A DNA stretch of 64,000 bases from Symbiodinium natans (GCA_905221605.1 CAJNDS010002540.1:159501-223500); one strand, 5' to 3'; positions 1 through 11,330 are shown, counted from the first letter of the stretch. Notes: generated by a model from the sequence alone, not told the origin. Program-made: numbers and translations.

Positions 1-626
1 TGGAACTCCGCCCACTCTTGCCCCTGGGCTCCGGCAGCTCCTGAGAAAGGGGGTCTTTGCGGTCTTGCGCGCGTCCGCGCGCGTCTTGCGGCGCTCTGAG
101 GATGTGGTGCTAGTGGGGGGGCGGGGGGGAATTATTGACAAAGCAAGAGAGAAAGAAAGAAATTATTGAGAGAGAGAGAGAGAGTTTGAGTTAGAAAGAG
201 GCTCAAAGTGAGACGCAAGATAAGGAGCGGGGTAGTGGGGTGTCTCCTGCTTTGCGAACCTGTTGTAGCTGCAAAATCAGAGGCCTGCGGGTGACAATTC
301 CGGTGCCTCGCGGCAGAAAATCTCTGCCTGGGCATGTGAACGAAATCTGCGGGAAAACTTGGGGTCTCGTGAACAAAAAAAACACGCAGTATGCGTGCGA
401 GATTGTGCAGACGAGGTATGAAGCCGGGAGGCCCACAAGGCTCTCGAGCACGGAGGTCTTACCCACGGACTGGGACCCCACCACTGCAATGTTTGGCAGG
501 GAGAGATCTGCCTGGAGTCCTCTCCAGAGTGGGGTTTTGGGCCATGCGAGCGTGATACAGCGTGCACAGATCCAAAGCACACACACACACACACCGACTT
601 CCTGCAACTTCTGTGATCACACCCAT
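1..626 (-). CDS. Dynamin-family GTPase, 5' part, runs off the left edge
   Basis: Four exons can be joined in phase: 626-606, 511-433, 327-256 and 40-1 (continuing beyond the window). The predicted start is an ATG at 626. The protein opens [19 protein letters not shown], then carries the G1 P-loop GSQSVGKTS, the [17 protein letters not shown] segment with the switch I Thr, and an EWAEF block typical of the dynamin GTPase domain. Dynamins are large GTPases that remodel membranes (endocytosis, mitochondrial or plastid division); which subfamily this is cannot be told from about 70 residues. All three introns use GC donors and AG|G acceptors. The N-terminus is shorter than in most dynamins, so a further upstream exon may exist; an open segment at 816-882 is a candidate but its phase does not fit simply. 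Family assignment is strong; the start is uncertain. Confidence 0.85.
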
Positions 627-741
627 CTTTGACCGCGTGACTTTCAAACTGCGGGAACGCCTCCTTTGGTGGCCCGATTGAGGGGGGCTCTGCCCTATGG
701 GGGACCCTTTAATTGTCGGAAACTCTCGTAGAGATAGAAGA

Positions 742-743
<2 letters not shown>

Positions 744-799
<56 letters not shown>

Positions 800-802
800 G
801 AC
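744..802. repeat. (GA)n microsatellite
   Basis: About 60 bases of nearly pure GA dinucleotide with one interruption. It would be a CT pyrimidine tract on the minus strand, where the genes are read. A shorter GA run lies at 167-184. Confidence 0.95.
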
Positions 803-815
803 TTGAGAGACCCAC

Positions 816-882
816 CTGCCGAGACCAGGATCTGGTGCAAGGCGTTCAGCACTGCCAAAGGGTCTTTCATGGAGGGCACGTC
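816..882 (-). CDS. Possible exon upstream of the dynamin gene
   Basis: Minus-strand open segment beginning after a TTTGAG|G acceptor and ending at CAG|GTGGGT. It reads DVPSMKDPLAVLNALHQILV, which has a protein-like composition. It could be a 5' exon of the dynamin gene or the last part of an upstream gene. I do not recognise the family. The phase does not join cleanly to the dynamin start exon. Confidence 0.3.
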
Positions 883-2652
883 CTCAAAGGATTTCCATCG
901 CTCTTGAGTCTCGACCGCAAGAAGAACTCTGCAGGAGTATGTGGGTATTCTTGATTCTTCAGGCTGATGGCTACGTGACTCTGCGAATCGTTATTTCTTG
1001 CAGAATGTGCGGGATGCGGGAGGGTTCTCTTAAGGTGGGTTCAGGCGCCCACTCGGCCCACTCCTGCGGCTCCGTGAGGGGACCAGGAACTTCAGGAAGT
1101 GCATCCTTCGCATTCGACGTGGATTCTGCGAGATTCAGAAGCCGAATAGAAGCCACGTACATATTGCTTATGTGTGTTTATGCAATGAGTGTATTCATGT
1201 ATATATATATATATGTGTCTATGAAGAGCATGGACCGTGACGCATCCCAAGGTGGCCTCTGCACTCGCTGCTCCACCATCAGGGCGATGAAGCCGTTCCT
1301 GTCTCAAAGGGCAAACTTCCAGCACAACTTCTAGCCCAGGGTTGCATGGCCCACTTCGAGGCAAGAGCTCACTGAGACCTTTTGTTGTCAGCTCTGTTTT
1401 CCTTCATTGTACTTTTGTGCTTTTGTGCTGGGTTGCGTTTTTTTTGAGCTACGAAAGCGCAAGCTCTGGGGGGTGCCTTGGCTGCCATTAGGCCTTCGTG
1501 GACTCCTCGCAGGACATTCATGCGCCCGGCGCGTTGCCGGAAGTCCTCGAGGTGCCATCTGAGCCTCTCGGGCTCCCTTTCATGGAGCTAGGATGAGCTA
1601 AGATGAGCGAAGACTGAGCTAAGGTGAGCTAAGGGAGCTATACGAACTTTCTTGATGCTGCTGGTGAGGGGCTTGCAAAGGACGCGGTGGGTTTACGGAA
1701 GAGCTGAGGCAGGAGGCTCGGTGGCTTGTGCAGTGTGCGTCTGTGCATGTGTGTTTGCACGTGCGTGCAGCATGTTGCGGGGGCCATACGGCTATGGCCA
1801 CTTTCACGTGTTCAAAAGGCATGCGGCTGGGTCTTGCAAAAGACCTGCATGGTGGAGCGGTGGCACGGTCTTTCGGCTGCTCAGTCGGCTGGAGACCTCA
1901 CCTTTGGAGATCAATGGCACGCCGGAAAACCCGGAAAGCGAAAGAAACCCAATAGAAGTTTCATGAAGTTTCATGCGCCTGCAGTTTCCGGCAAGACGGT
2001 TGGCCCTTCACGGAAGTCCAAAGCCCCTCGGACCCTGGGACTGTTAGAAGTCCCTCAGAGACCGGAGCTGGCCAAGCGTCGCAAAGGATGGACGTCGGAA
2101 GACCTGGGGGGCAAACAAAAAGAAGGGCGGGGAACGCCTTCCCGCTTCTGAAAAACGCCCGTTGAACCACGCCTATAGGGTGTCGTGAGGCCGAAACTTT
2201 GAGATGGATGCTGCCGGGATGGGGGCCTTGAACAACTTGTTTCATCCTTTTTTGGGTGCAGTCGTGGCGGCGTCGTGCTCGTGCAGGTCATCATCTTGAA
2301 GTCGAAGAGGTGCTCCACCCCACCTCGGAATGCTCGAAGTGGGCATCTATAATATCTATAAAGTCCCTTTTTAAGCGAAGCTCTGGATTTTCTTGCTCCA
2401 TGCGCAAGTTCGCAAGGAGGCGTCTGTTGAAGCAAAGGCCACTGCCCGGACCTCTCAAGCCTCAACCCTGACAACCCTGAAACCTGACTGCCGAGGCAGG
2501 GAGGGCAACTGAGCACAACGATGGTCTTCGGAGGGGGCTGACAGCAGAGGGGACATCCCGGATGGGCCCAGGACTTCCACGGGACTTTCGTGAACTGTTG
2601 GGCGCAGTGAAGCAATAATTGTCGTGTATGGTTAAACATAGCAACTATTTCT
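883..2652. other. Region without a recognised gene
   Basis: Only short open frames on both strands, with skewed Pro/Ser/Cys-rich translations and no family motif. A short TA run lies at 1199-1214. I see no coding feature I can support here. Confidence 0.5.
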
Positions 2653-2846
2653 GATGGGGTAATTGGTTACTCCTATACTGGTCTTGGTAATGGGGAAGTA
2701 GTGGTGATATATCGGGTGGGGTGTACGGGGGAGTATAGGAATACTCCTCTTATATGGATGAGGTAATCGGTTATTCCTGTACTGGTATTGGTAATGGGGA
2801 AGTAGTGGTGATATATTGGGTGAGGTGTAGGGGGGAGTATAGGAAT
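2653..2846. repeat. Two-copy direct repeat, 90-base unit, 104-base period
   Basis: Copy 1 spans 2653-2742 and copy 2 spans 2757-2846. They differ at only a few positions and are separated by 14 bases. Each unit contains the string TAATGGGGAAGTAGTGGTGA. No coding frame crosses them. Function unknown. Confidence 0.9.
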
Positions 2847-3018
2847 CATCGTCTAATGGGTTGACTGGTGGTTTTATTACCCAAAACGGGCAAGGGTTCT
2901 GCTAACTGTAAACACCCAAACATAACTTGAGTCTACCAAGGGAAAGACCAGGAGAGATGGGGACCCCTCTCCACGATCGGGCGTCTTTTTCTCGCATGCT
3001 GCGTGACTTTTTTGATCC

Positions 3019-4074
3019 TTACTGCAGCTGCTGCAAAGCTCCGTTGAGCAAATGGCCGAACGCAGTCAGCTGTCCTTTCCCAGCAAAATCTTCTAAGACC
3101 AAACGGGCTTCTGCCAAGCGGTTCAAGCTTTCTTCCTCCCGAAGCTGGCCCAGCTTAGCCTTCAGCTCCTCAACAGCTTCAGTGACCGACCGGAACCTTC
3201 GTGACTTTGGCAGCTGCAGCACGGTTCGCAAGTAGACGTCGCAGAAGGCGGGATCGGCCTCGAGGTTCATCTCCTTCATAAAATTGTGCATGGCCTGGAC
3301 CTCCAAAAGAGGGGCCCTCCGACATGCACCGATCAGCTCTCGGAAGGCCACCAGGTCGGGCTCTACACCTTGTCTCAGAGCCAACTCGAAGAACTCTTTT
3401 GCCATCTCATGGCTTTCATTACTTTCATTCTCCTTGCAGGCTCGGATGGCTGAAGTGAAGTGCAGCAAGTTCGGGGAGAGTCCTGCATTCTGCATGGTTT
3501 CGAGGACTTCTCGAGCAGCTCGGGTGTCTCCGACCCCTGCTGCTGCGTCGAGGCGCGCAGCGCAAAGGGCCGCATCCAGTGGGTGCTGCCCGACCGCCTC
3601 TTCCCAAATCTGCTGCACGCGCCCAGGGGATGACTTCGAGAAGATTTTCAAGGCCATCGAGAAGGTTGGAAGATCGCGCCACACGGAGCGCCCACACATT
3701 TCGTCGTAGATGCTGGCGCCCTCGTCGTACCGCCTACACCTTATGGATGCGTAAAGCGCGGCGCTGTAGATGGGCGTCTGCGCCCCACTGTACTCCCAAA
3801 TCATTGCACTGGCCTTGGCCCAATCACGGCGTCTTCCCGACCGAACGATGCTCTTCAAGAGCCTTTCCTCCTCTTTGCTGAGAAACGCCTCACCCCTCTC
3901 GCGCGCCGATGCTGTGAATCGCCTGTCCGGCTTTTCTCGCGGGATTCTCGAGGGAGTTTGGGGGTCGTATGTGTATGCAGTTGCCAAGCTTGGCTTCGGA
4001 GATGTTAGCAGAACGTAAGCCCCAAAGGCCCCGAGAGGCCCGAGAAGCACCAACAACCTCCTGGAGCTCGGCAT
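3019..4074 (-). CDS. Pentatricopeptide-repeat (PPR) protein, organelle-type
   Basis: Single uninterrupted frame of about 351 residues. I chose the ATG at 4074 (MPSSRRLLVLLGPLGAFGAY); the longer frame upstream begins only with GTG. Residues about 6-24 are hydrophobic and follow basic residues, so they could be a membrane anchor or part of an organelle-targeting sequence. The middle holds helical repeats of PPR type, for example segments around TPIYSAALYASIRCRRYDEG, GDTRAAREVLETMQNAGLSP and LLHFTSAIRACKE, with Asn/Asp and Pro spaced as in 35-residue motifs. PPR proteins bind organellar RNA for editing, cleavage or stabilisation. The C-terminus (VEELKAKLGQLREEESLNRL) looks coiled coil. Absence of introns contrasts with most neighbours and may indicate a retrocopied mRNA. 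Family assignment is fairly sure; the RNA target is unknown. Confidence 0.8.
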   Translation of the reverse strand: MPSSRRLLVLLGPLGAFGAYVLLTSPKPSLATAYTYDPQTPSRIPREKPDRRFTASARERGEAFLSKEEERLLKSIVRSGRRRDWAKASAMIWEYSGAQTPIYSAALYASIRCRRYDEGASIYDEMCGRSVWRDLPTFSMALKIFSKSSPGRVQQIWEEAVGQHPLDAALCAARLDAAAGVGDTRAAREVLETMQNAGLSPNLLHFTSAIRACKENESNESHEMAKEFFELALRQGVEPDLVAFRELIGACRRAPLLEVQAMHNFMKEMNLEADPAFCDVYLRTVLQLPKSRRFRSVTEAVEELKAKLGQLREEESLNRLAEARLVLEDFAGKGQLTAFGHLLNGALQQLQ

Positions 4075-5847
4075 TTCGGAGAGCTTAAGGCCGGAGGCTA
4101 TCAGAGGGTGTCCAGTGACTAGTGCCACGAACGTGACTGTTGTGCTGGCGCGTGGAAGTTTGTGTCTGAAAGGGTGGTGGCTTAGACATGCATCGATCTT
4201 TGGAGCTGGATTCTAGATGCTTGGCTGCCATGGCGCTCAGAGCCTGCAAGAGCTTGGAGCTGTGATGTTGGCAAGTTGGCGCCATGTCCCCATGCCCAGT
4301 GGGAGATTGTAGGAATTTTCGGGAGCACAGCCTCCCCACCGCGAACTTCGTTGCATCCGAGGAGCTGCTGAGGCTGAGAAGAACTCGTTTGTCCTTGGCT
4401 TGAACAGCCGCTCAGCCTGCCTTTTAAACAAGCTTCGGGTTCCTTTCGCACCCACTCCCCGCCCCCTCGAACCGATTGATGCAAGCCAAGGCGCAGCAGC
4501 TGCGAGATAAGCTTGCCTTGGGCCAGTGAAGGGGAAGGACACGAGATGAGCTGACTTTCACTGTGGCAAGTTGCTGTCACAACGCGAGACCTCCTCATTC
4601 AGCACGTTGTCATGCAACACGACCCCTTCTTAGAGAAGGCTTCGCCATGCTTGCGGCCAGAAAGTGCGCAGCGCTTGCCCCCGAGGTGAGCTGGCATCCG
4701 ATCACCCATATGCCCAGCTGCGCATGCCTCCCCTCTGGTGGTGCTACCGTACAGTTCGGCTCCGTTTAGCGTCAGTTCAGGAAAGGGCCCTCTCCCTTAC
4801 CCAGGGTCTGCGGTATCTGCGAGTATCTACAAGAAAGCAACATGCCAAAAACCCTACTTTGGTTCCCACATTTCTCCGACCAACAGCGCCCCGGGAGGAT
4901 GTTCAGATTCTGGGGTTTCAGGTGAGCCCTTGACACTGGCAAGATATTGACTCAAGATGCTCGATGGCAACCGCATCGTGGAAGCTGCAGGCCTGCGGAG
5001 CGATGCAGGGTGCTGGTAAATGCCAGGCAAACGACCCTGACATGTCCTTGACATGTGCGTTGCGGCCGTTGCGGCATCCTGTTTTGGCACGTTCTGGCTT
5101 GTTTGGAGCCTTCCACTCGATGCCTCCGAAGTTGATCTCCCAGGAGGGAACATAGCCTATGAAGCTGCGATGTGACAGAATGCATCGGAATTGACAGAAC
5201 TGATCGAATGAGGTATGCGCACTCTGACAGAAAGAAACCAAGCAATGTCCAAGGTGCATCCGCTCAGGATCTGCCGCATCTCTCTGACCCGACCTGTGCG
5301 AGCTCCAGAGTTGTAAACTGTCAAAACATCAACATGCATCCGCTGTTGAGCTCGCGGCCAGTCTTGAGATTCGTCCTTAGTCGCAGCTGCAAACTTGCAG
5401 TTCCCTGCGTTTCAAGACGGGAAAGTGAACAGCCGGGGTTCTGGATGCTCTCCTGGAAGTCCACTTTGTACGTGGTACCTCTTCCTGGGATAAGACGGCT
5501 AAGAGCCACTGTCATCGGTTGCCAAGTGAGAAGGAAGAAGCATCAGGAGCCAATGCTGTCAGAGACTCCGAAAGAAAACCTCAGTAACTGACTGACTATG
5601 GGGCTTCGTTGAAGTCTTTGCTTGAGCACTGCTCGTTGCCCGTTGCCTGCTGGAAGCTGCGGTCTGCCAAGTTGCCCAGATGTCTCCACCTGCTGTCCCT
5701 TGCACTCCTCCTGTAGCTGGTCCAGAAGGCACTCGTCCTGACCAGTGCCGGCAGCTTTTGGAGGCAACAAGCTGCGCAACATTGAATTGAATAACTTGAA
5801 CAACTTTCGACACTGTTTTTGACCATTTTTTTTGGCGCACTCACGAC
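4075..5847. other. Region without a clear gene
   Basis: Several short frames on both strands but none with a recognisable domain. The part from about 5560 to 5800 may hold further exons of the WWE-motif gene to its right; a minus-strand reading there includes DECLLDQLQEECKGQQVETS, which I could not join in phase. Confidence 0.4.
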
Positions 5848-6418
5848 CGGAATGAGGGCTGCACCTCTGGCAGGTAGCGTTGCCAGCCGTTCCTGTTCTT
5901 CCATTCCCAAACGCTGGCCGCTGCCTCGGGGCAACATGCGATGCAAAAGAACAACGGGCTCAACTGTGGATGCTGCTTCGGCCGGAATAAGGGCCACCGA
6001 TATACAGAGGACTCCAAGCTGTAAAGCAGCACTGAAGGCGCCTGAATGGAGCTCGCCTGCAGGTCCTCCTCGGACTCCACGGCCCACCTGAAGCTAAGAG
6101 GGCTCGGGGTTCGGACCCTCTTGGAGCTAAGAGCCGACGATGGCGCCTTATACACGGTGTTCTACGAAACACCTATTTGCGCGACTCGGATTTTGACCAT
6201 TCAAGGGCTGGTCGGTGCGCAACAACTCGGCTCCCAGGTAGCCGCAAGTGATTCCTACCTGTTCTTTGGGTAGTCAGCAGTAGTCATGCTTAGACCCTAA
6301 AGGAGTCACTCGGAGACTCCGAAGCCCCCGGAAGATGCCCGCTCACGCAGTTCTTCCCTTTCAAGCGGAGAATGTTGAGCAGAGCGGCTTCCACTGCCCC
6401 GCATAAACGCAGCCTTTC
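5848..6418 (-). CDS. WWE-motif protein, three consecutive exons
   Basis: Three exons join in phase: 6418-6318, 6087-6057 and 5924-5848. The joined peptide runs ERLRLCGAVEAALLNILRLK, then GKNCVSGHLPGASEWAVESE, then EDLQAAASVWEWKNRNGWQR followed by YLPEVQPSF. The block WEWKNRNGWQRY resembles the start of WWE domains, which are found in ubiquitin ligases and PARPs and bind ADP-ribose chains. The donors are GT (after 6318) and GC (after 6057); all acceptors are AG|G. Both ends of the gene are missing from my model; a plausible upstream exon lies near 7150-7290. The WWE call rests on one half of the domain and is tentative. Confidence 0.4.
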
Positions 6419-7149
6419 CTGGAGCGGCGTAACTGCCCCCAACGACTATGTAGGATCTCCATCTTGGGTTTTCAGAAAACACTCCAGTAAACAAAAAAAC
6501 GGCCCAAAAGCGCTGCTTCTGCTCTCCGTGAGTCGACCCCTTCGTTTCGTTGGGACCCGAGAAGTCCAGGGTGTCCTGCTTTTTCAATACGCCGGCGTTT
6601 TGGCTGGATGATTCGAGGCGCTTTCACTCCAATTCCCTAAACTCTTCGCCCAAACTCTCTGAAAATCCTAAACGGTCCTAAGCCCCATAAGCCCTGCAAA
6701 CTCCTCTGGCTGCGGCTCCGTCACCGAAAGCACTCGGACCTCAGTGACACACGGGCTCTTTATGCAACACTGCAAAAATCATGAAAGAGTACCCCATATG
6801 AGACACTAGAGTGTGCCTACGTGACAAACTGTTCAAGTGCAAGTCGCTAGGAGCCCAGGGAAGTTCAGCTCCAGCACCTCCTTCAAGGCGGGCAGATGAT
6901 CCGGGGACCTGAGCACGCGTCCCTGGTCACATCATTTTCCTCTCATTCCAAAGCTCCAATGCGCCACAATTTTTCTGATATCATCTCAAGCTGGCCGCGG
7001 TCGCAACAGAAGGAGCGGGTGAGAAACAGGTGAGACAGAAGTTACATTTTTTGACATATACGCGTGCAGAGCTCCCTTTTCTTCTCACGAACCACCTATA
7101 CAGTATACAGAGCCAGGCCGCCTGGGCACCTCTGTCCCAAGTCATGTTT

Positions 7150-7300
7150 TTTTCGTATGCTACAACAGCCAAAGTCTTTGACGCGTTCCTTTCGCATGGA
7201 CGTGTGGAGTTCTGCCGCTCTGCCGCTCTGCCGGTCCGCCCGCAGCTGTTGCAAGACCAATGCGGCGAGTCCTGTCAAGTGGGCACAAGCCATCACCCGG
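7150..7300 (-). CDS. Possible exon, unrecognised
   Basis: A minus-strand open segment begins after TTGACAG|G and reads LAALVLQQLRADRQSGRAAE followed by LHTSMRKERVKDFGC. The composition is protein-like and helical. It may be an upstream exon of the WWE-motif gene, but I could not confirm phase. No family recognised. The stretch 6419-7150 otherwise shows nothing. Confidence 0.3.
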
Positions 7301-7495
7301 TCGAGTCAAGGCATATAAGGCGAAATGATTCGACCTGCTTTTGACGTGAAATCTGCGTTGAGAAGAGATAACTAGGGCGTGATGTGCGCCGCACGCTTTG
7401 TCATTAGAGAGGGTGACAGAAGCAAAGCAAGAGCCCGCAATCTCGTTTTCCTGCGACTTCGAGCAATACGTCTGGGGTTCCAGAACTATCCAGAA

Positions 7496-9576
7496 CTATT
7501 TCTTCTTTTCGCCAGCTTCGCCACACCGAAGAATTGTCATCGGCAGAACTGGCCAGTCTGGGTACACGGTCTCAACGGCCTCCATCGCGTCCAGGGTCTC
7601 CATTCCGGACACGACCTCCCCAAAGACCACATGCTTCCCGTCGAACTCGGGCAGTGACCGGAGCGTGAAGAAGAACCGCGAGCCGTTCGTATTGGGTCCA
7701 CGGTTGGCCATGGACACGAGCCCCCTCCTGCTGTGGGAATCCAGGAACGCTTCATCCGCAAAGGTTGGGCCTCTGGACCACGGATATGCAAGCAGCACAC
7801 TCATATGCACACGACGTTTGCACTCAGCCTCGGCAAAAGAACCGTGGGATGCGACTGATAAGGAGAAGCACAGAGTGGAGAGGTGCTAAGGCGCGGTCCG
7901 TAGATGGACTGGCCACCCGTGCCGTTGCCCTTCGTGATGTCGCCAGCCTCGATGAGGCATCCCGGCACCACCTCATGGGAGTTTCAAAGATTTTCAAAGT
8001 TTCAAGCCAAGCTTCACAGCCGATCATAAGAAGGGGGGGGGCACGGGGAATGGACCCTCCTTGTGTTCTGCGCAAACCTATAACGTGGATCTGAAGGCCA
8101 GGGTAGGAGAAATGGGGCTTTAAGGCCCAACGCGCCTTGTGGATGGGGGAGCTCTTGTAGTGCAGCTTGGGAGTGCTGGGATCTCCGGTGCAGAGCTTCA
8201 GGAAGTTCTGGGCCGTGCGGGGCACGGTGTCCTTGTAAAGCCGAATCTCGACTTTGCTCAGCTTGGAGCCGATCTGGATCTCCATCCACACCTTGGGCAG
8301 GGACTCCAAAGCCTCCCGTGAGCGCCGCGTCACCGCCTGCTCGGGCGCCTTCCCAAAGAGGTTTCCGAAGGCCTGCTTCTGCCATGCAGAGGCTTGCTGT
8401 GCTCTCTCGCGGCAAAGCTCCAACTTCTCCCGGATCTCCCGGTTCTGCGGCTCGAGCTGCGTGGCCTTGAGGAGGTCCTCGCGGGCTTCGGCCAGGAGAC
8501 CCATGGCCAGGCGCGCCTGCGCGCGCCGGAACAGCGCCTTGCAGCAAGAAGTGGAAGAAGAAGCCGCTTTGGGAGCCTCACGAGCCTCACGAGCCTCGCT
8601 CTCCAAGCTCTCCAAGTCCAAGGCTTCTGTCGCGTGCTGCGCGGCGGCTGCTGGGTCCTCCAGCCTCAAAGCACACTGTGAGAGGTTCAACAAGTTCGCC
8701 ACCCGGAGCTGGCCGCTTTCGCGGAGCAGCTGCAGCTGCTCCAGGGGGCTTTCTTTTCCGTTCTCTTCGGCCTCCCATGCTTCCCTTCCTCTTCTTTCCC
8801 TTTTCTGTTCGCTCCGGTCGAAGGATTCCAAGAGCATCAGGGATTCCCTGTAAGCTTCCATGGCAGCTTTGTGGTCTCCCGCTTTCACGAAGCCGTTGCC
8901 GCGAGCTTTGGCCTCCTCGGCACGCCGCAGTCGCTCGTGGCCGGAGAAAGCCTTGGACTCGCGATCGGCTTTTTTCACCTCTGCTTCCCTACTCGTGCTC
9001 TGCTTCTGTCCCTCAGGGAAGAGGTGGATCGTGAACTCCAGGGTGGCAGAAGCCGGGATCTCCTGTCCATCACGACCTACATGGTACATACAGGACCTAT
9101 AGCAATTCTTGTTTACGGGAACAGTCTTTAAATGCGGCATCTTTGGAAGGGAAGGGCTGTGGGTCATACTGGGACAAGTACTGGCTCCTCTCCAGCCCCT
9201 TCCTCACCGAAGGCCAGGCTTGGGTGGACGGTGAAGATGCTGCGCTCTCCAGGCTTCATGCTGGCCACCCCCAAGTCCCATGCCTCCAGCACCTCAGAGC
9301 ACTCTCTCAAGTCAGCTCTCGTAAACACCGGTGTGTAAAATCGTGTGCACATGGGTCATCCGGCTAAGATCTTCTTCTGCAATCCCGCAGTGCCTGATCT
9401 TCGCCAAGCACGAACTCGAAATCGTCCTCTGCCATGGACTCCACACATCTTCCCTCCAGGCGGGTCTCGTACTGCACGCGCACCCGGTCGCCCTTCTTGG
9501 GTGAAGGCCCCGCGCCCTCCAGCTCGACCCTCTTTAGCAACCGCCCATCTCCAAGCAGGTCGCAAAAGCCACCCAT
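7496..9576 (-). CDS. Dual-family immunophilin: FKBP - TPR - cyclophilin fusion
   Basis: Five exons join in phase: 9576-9394, 9292-9182, 9062-8136, 7971-7899 and 7770-7496, giving about 522 residues. Residues about 25-115 form an FKBP domain ([57 protein letters not shown]). Residues about 145-330 hold three TPRs with the carboxylate-clamp pattern (K150, N154; [20 protein letters not shown]), which suggests binding of an EEVD tail such as HSP90 or HSP70. Residues about 355-515 form a cyclophilin domain ([52 protein letters not shown]). This order matches the FCBP dual immunophilin described in Toxoplasma. Key residues are altered: FKBP12 F36-D37 are V45-E46 and Y82 is Phe; CypA R55, F60, Q111 and W121 are K, C, R and E. 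Donors are GC, GT, GC and GA. Domain calls are strong; the second intron boundary (GT versus GA) is uncertain by two or three residues. Confidence 0.9.
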
Positions 9577-10385
9577 CGCCACAGGGATTGCGGAAGCTAC
9601 AAAGAATGCGCGGCTTTGGTCCTAGGAACATAGGCTAGTCTAGGAAGAAACGCTTTGATGTAACGCTAACTCCCCACGCAAGGAGCGAATGCACATGATT
9701 AGGCCCTGTACTCGAGCCATGGTAGCTATTGTTGACCACATGTTCTTCGAAACGGCATCGGCAGGAGAGACAATGTGGTGAAAGTGAACCTTCAGCAGCT
9801 CATCTGCCCCTGCTTCTAATTCTCTTGTACTTAAAATGCCGGCTCGCCGGTGTGTGTGCAGGGGCAAACCTACCACCGCAACAACGCAAGCATGTGCAAG
9901 CCAGTTTTGGGAAAATTCTCGCCCTGATCGGCCCCATTCGCCTCGGGCTGTCAGCCAAGGAGGGTGAAATCGCCCCATCGCTGCCATGGCTTCTTTGCAG
10001 AGTAAGGCTGTTGATGGCTGTTGCTGGCGCATTTCAACTCTGCCGTCTGCACAAATCTTGTTCGACACCTTTTGCAGTTCTACGCAGCCACAAAGAGAGG
10101 CGGACGTCGGCAAACGTGACACAACCGCGAACTCACAGTCGCCTGAGGCTGAGGCGGACGATAGGTTCCCGAGTCGTTGTCCAGAATGATGACAAGTGCC
10201 CGTTGAGGTGTTTCGCATATGCGAAATGTGCCTGCCATGCGCACCTCGTCAAAAATGCAGCCCTATAGAACAGAGGAATATGCCCAGACCTTGCGAAAGC
10301 TTTTTTCTGCAGATCTGCATGCAGCTCAAGCGACCGCGGGGGAGGCGTTGGCATGGACGGCATGCTTGCCTGCGAGGAGACTTCA

Positions 10386-10418
<33 letters not shown>

Positions 10419-10544
10419 CTATTTATATATATATGTATTTATTTATTTATTTATTTCTCTATATTTATATATACTGAAGAAAAAGGAACGTCGCAGACGA
10501 ACACAACAAACAACAGAGCGCCCGCAGTCCGACTCCAAAGGCCA
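9577..10544. other. Region without a recognised gene; AT repeat at 10384-10475
   Basis: A 192-codon minus-strand frame covers 9640-10218 but shows no family motif and the composition gives no clear support. The segment 10384-10475 is a compound AT-rich microsatellite of TA dinucleotides and TTTA units. Confidence 0.5.
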
Positions 10545-11330
10545 AGAAACTGAAGAAGTCCTTCGCGATGTTGGCACCGGTTTCCTGAACTTGATGGTCT
10601 GAAAATCTGTGTCTACATATGTCTGCTACCGCTTTGGCCTGTGCACCCAACTTCTTCGTCTCTTGCCAAGCTGCTGAGAAGAAGAAGCCTTCATCCAAGA
10701 GAACGTAGGTGTACACGCGCCTGCAGATCCGATGCGGAAAGAAAATGGGGGGGGGGGGGGGGCGCTTCGGCTCCAAAGCAGTGCCTCCGTCCTTTGCGAA
10801 CTCCGTTGCCCAGCAAGGACAAGAAGTGGTTGCCTGACAAGAGCGTTGTTCAGGGTTTTTTCTCGACCCGCGTCTACCAAAAACATCTTGGGACCATGGA
10901 GATCGAGGGTGCCATGTTGCAGGGTTTTCTGAACTCATGGCACGCGCCTCTTCCCAGGGCCACCTTCTCGTTGCGCTTCCCACCCCAATACGTAAAGTGC
11001 GGAACAAGTCCGTCACCTTAATTCCGACAAGTTGCAAACAAAGGCGGCGGTAGTGCTCAAACCTTCTGTGCGCAGCAGGGCCGCTATATAGTGAGGCGTG
11101 TTCTGCTTGAACGACCTGCCAAGCAGTTCCGTGCAGTCCATCATCGCATGACGCAGTAGAGCTTGGCCCAGCCTTCTTCAGTGGGTCTTTGAAGAGCTTC
11201 TTGTGCTCCCTCAGGGAGCCAAAGGAGATGCGCTCTCCAAAGCACCACTGCGCCTGTCCTTTTTGTCTCCAAGGAGCTCATCCCAGTTGGAGTTGAACAT
11301 GTCGCCGAACTTCTCTGCAGTCCTTTTTGC
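10545..11330 (-). CDS. Fragment of a YTYVL-DEG-FFS family protein
   Basis: Two exons join in phase. The first, 10720-10675, reads RVYTYVLLDEGFFFS and uses a GC donor. The second starts at 10584 with ETGANIAKDFF. From memory, dinoflagellate proteins of unknown function carry a similar YTYVL..DEG.FFSETGA....D block followed by SKHA.HA; here the expected SKHA continuation is not found after KDFF. Upstream exon candidates are around 11330-11265 (AEKFGDMFNSNWDELLGDKK) and 11209-11170 (EHKKLFKDPLKK). The gene may be truncated, decayed, or have a further exon I could not find. No function is known to me. Confidence 0.45.
10745..10762. repeat. Poly-G run (poly-C on the gene strand)
   Basis: An uninterrupted run of about 17 G residues lying 5' (on the minus strand) of the YTYVL exon. 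Similar runs occur near 11765-11802, 13831-13849, 19080-19093, 22361-22377 and 50201-50210; a poly-C run lies at 14394-14411. Confidence 0.9.
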
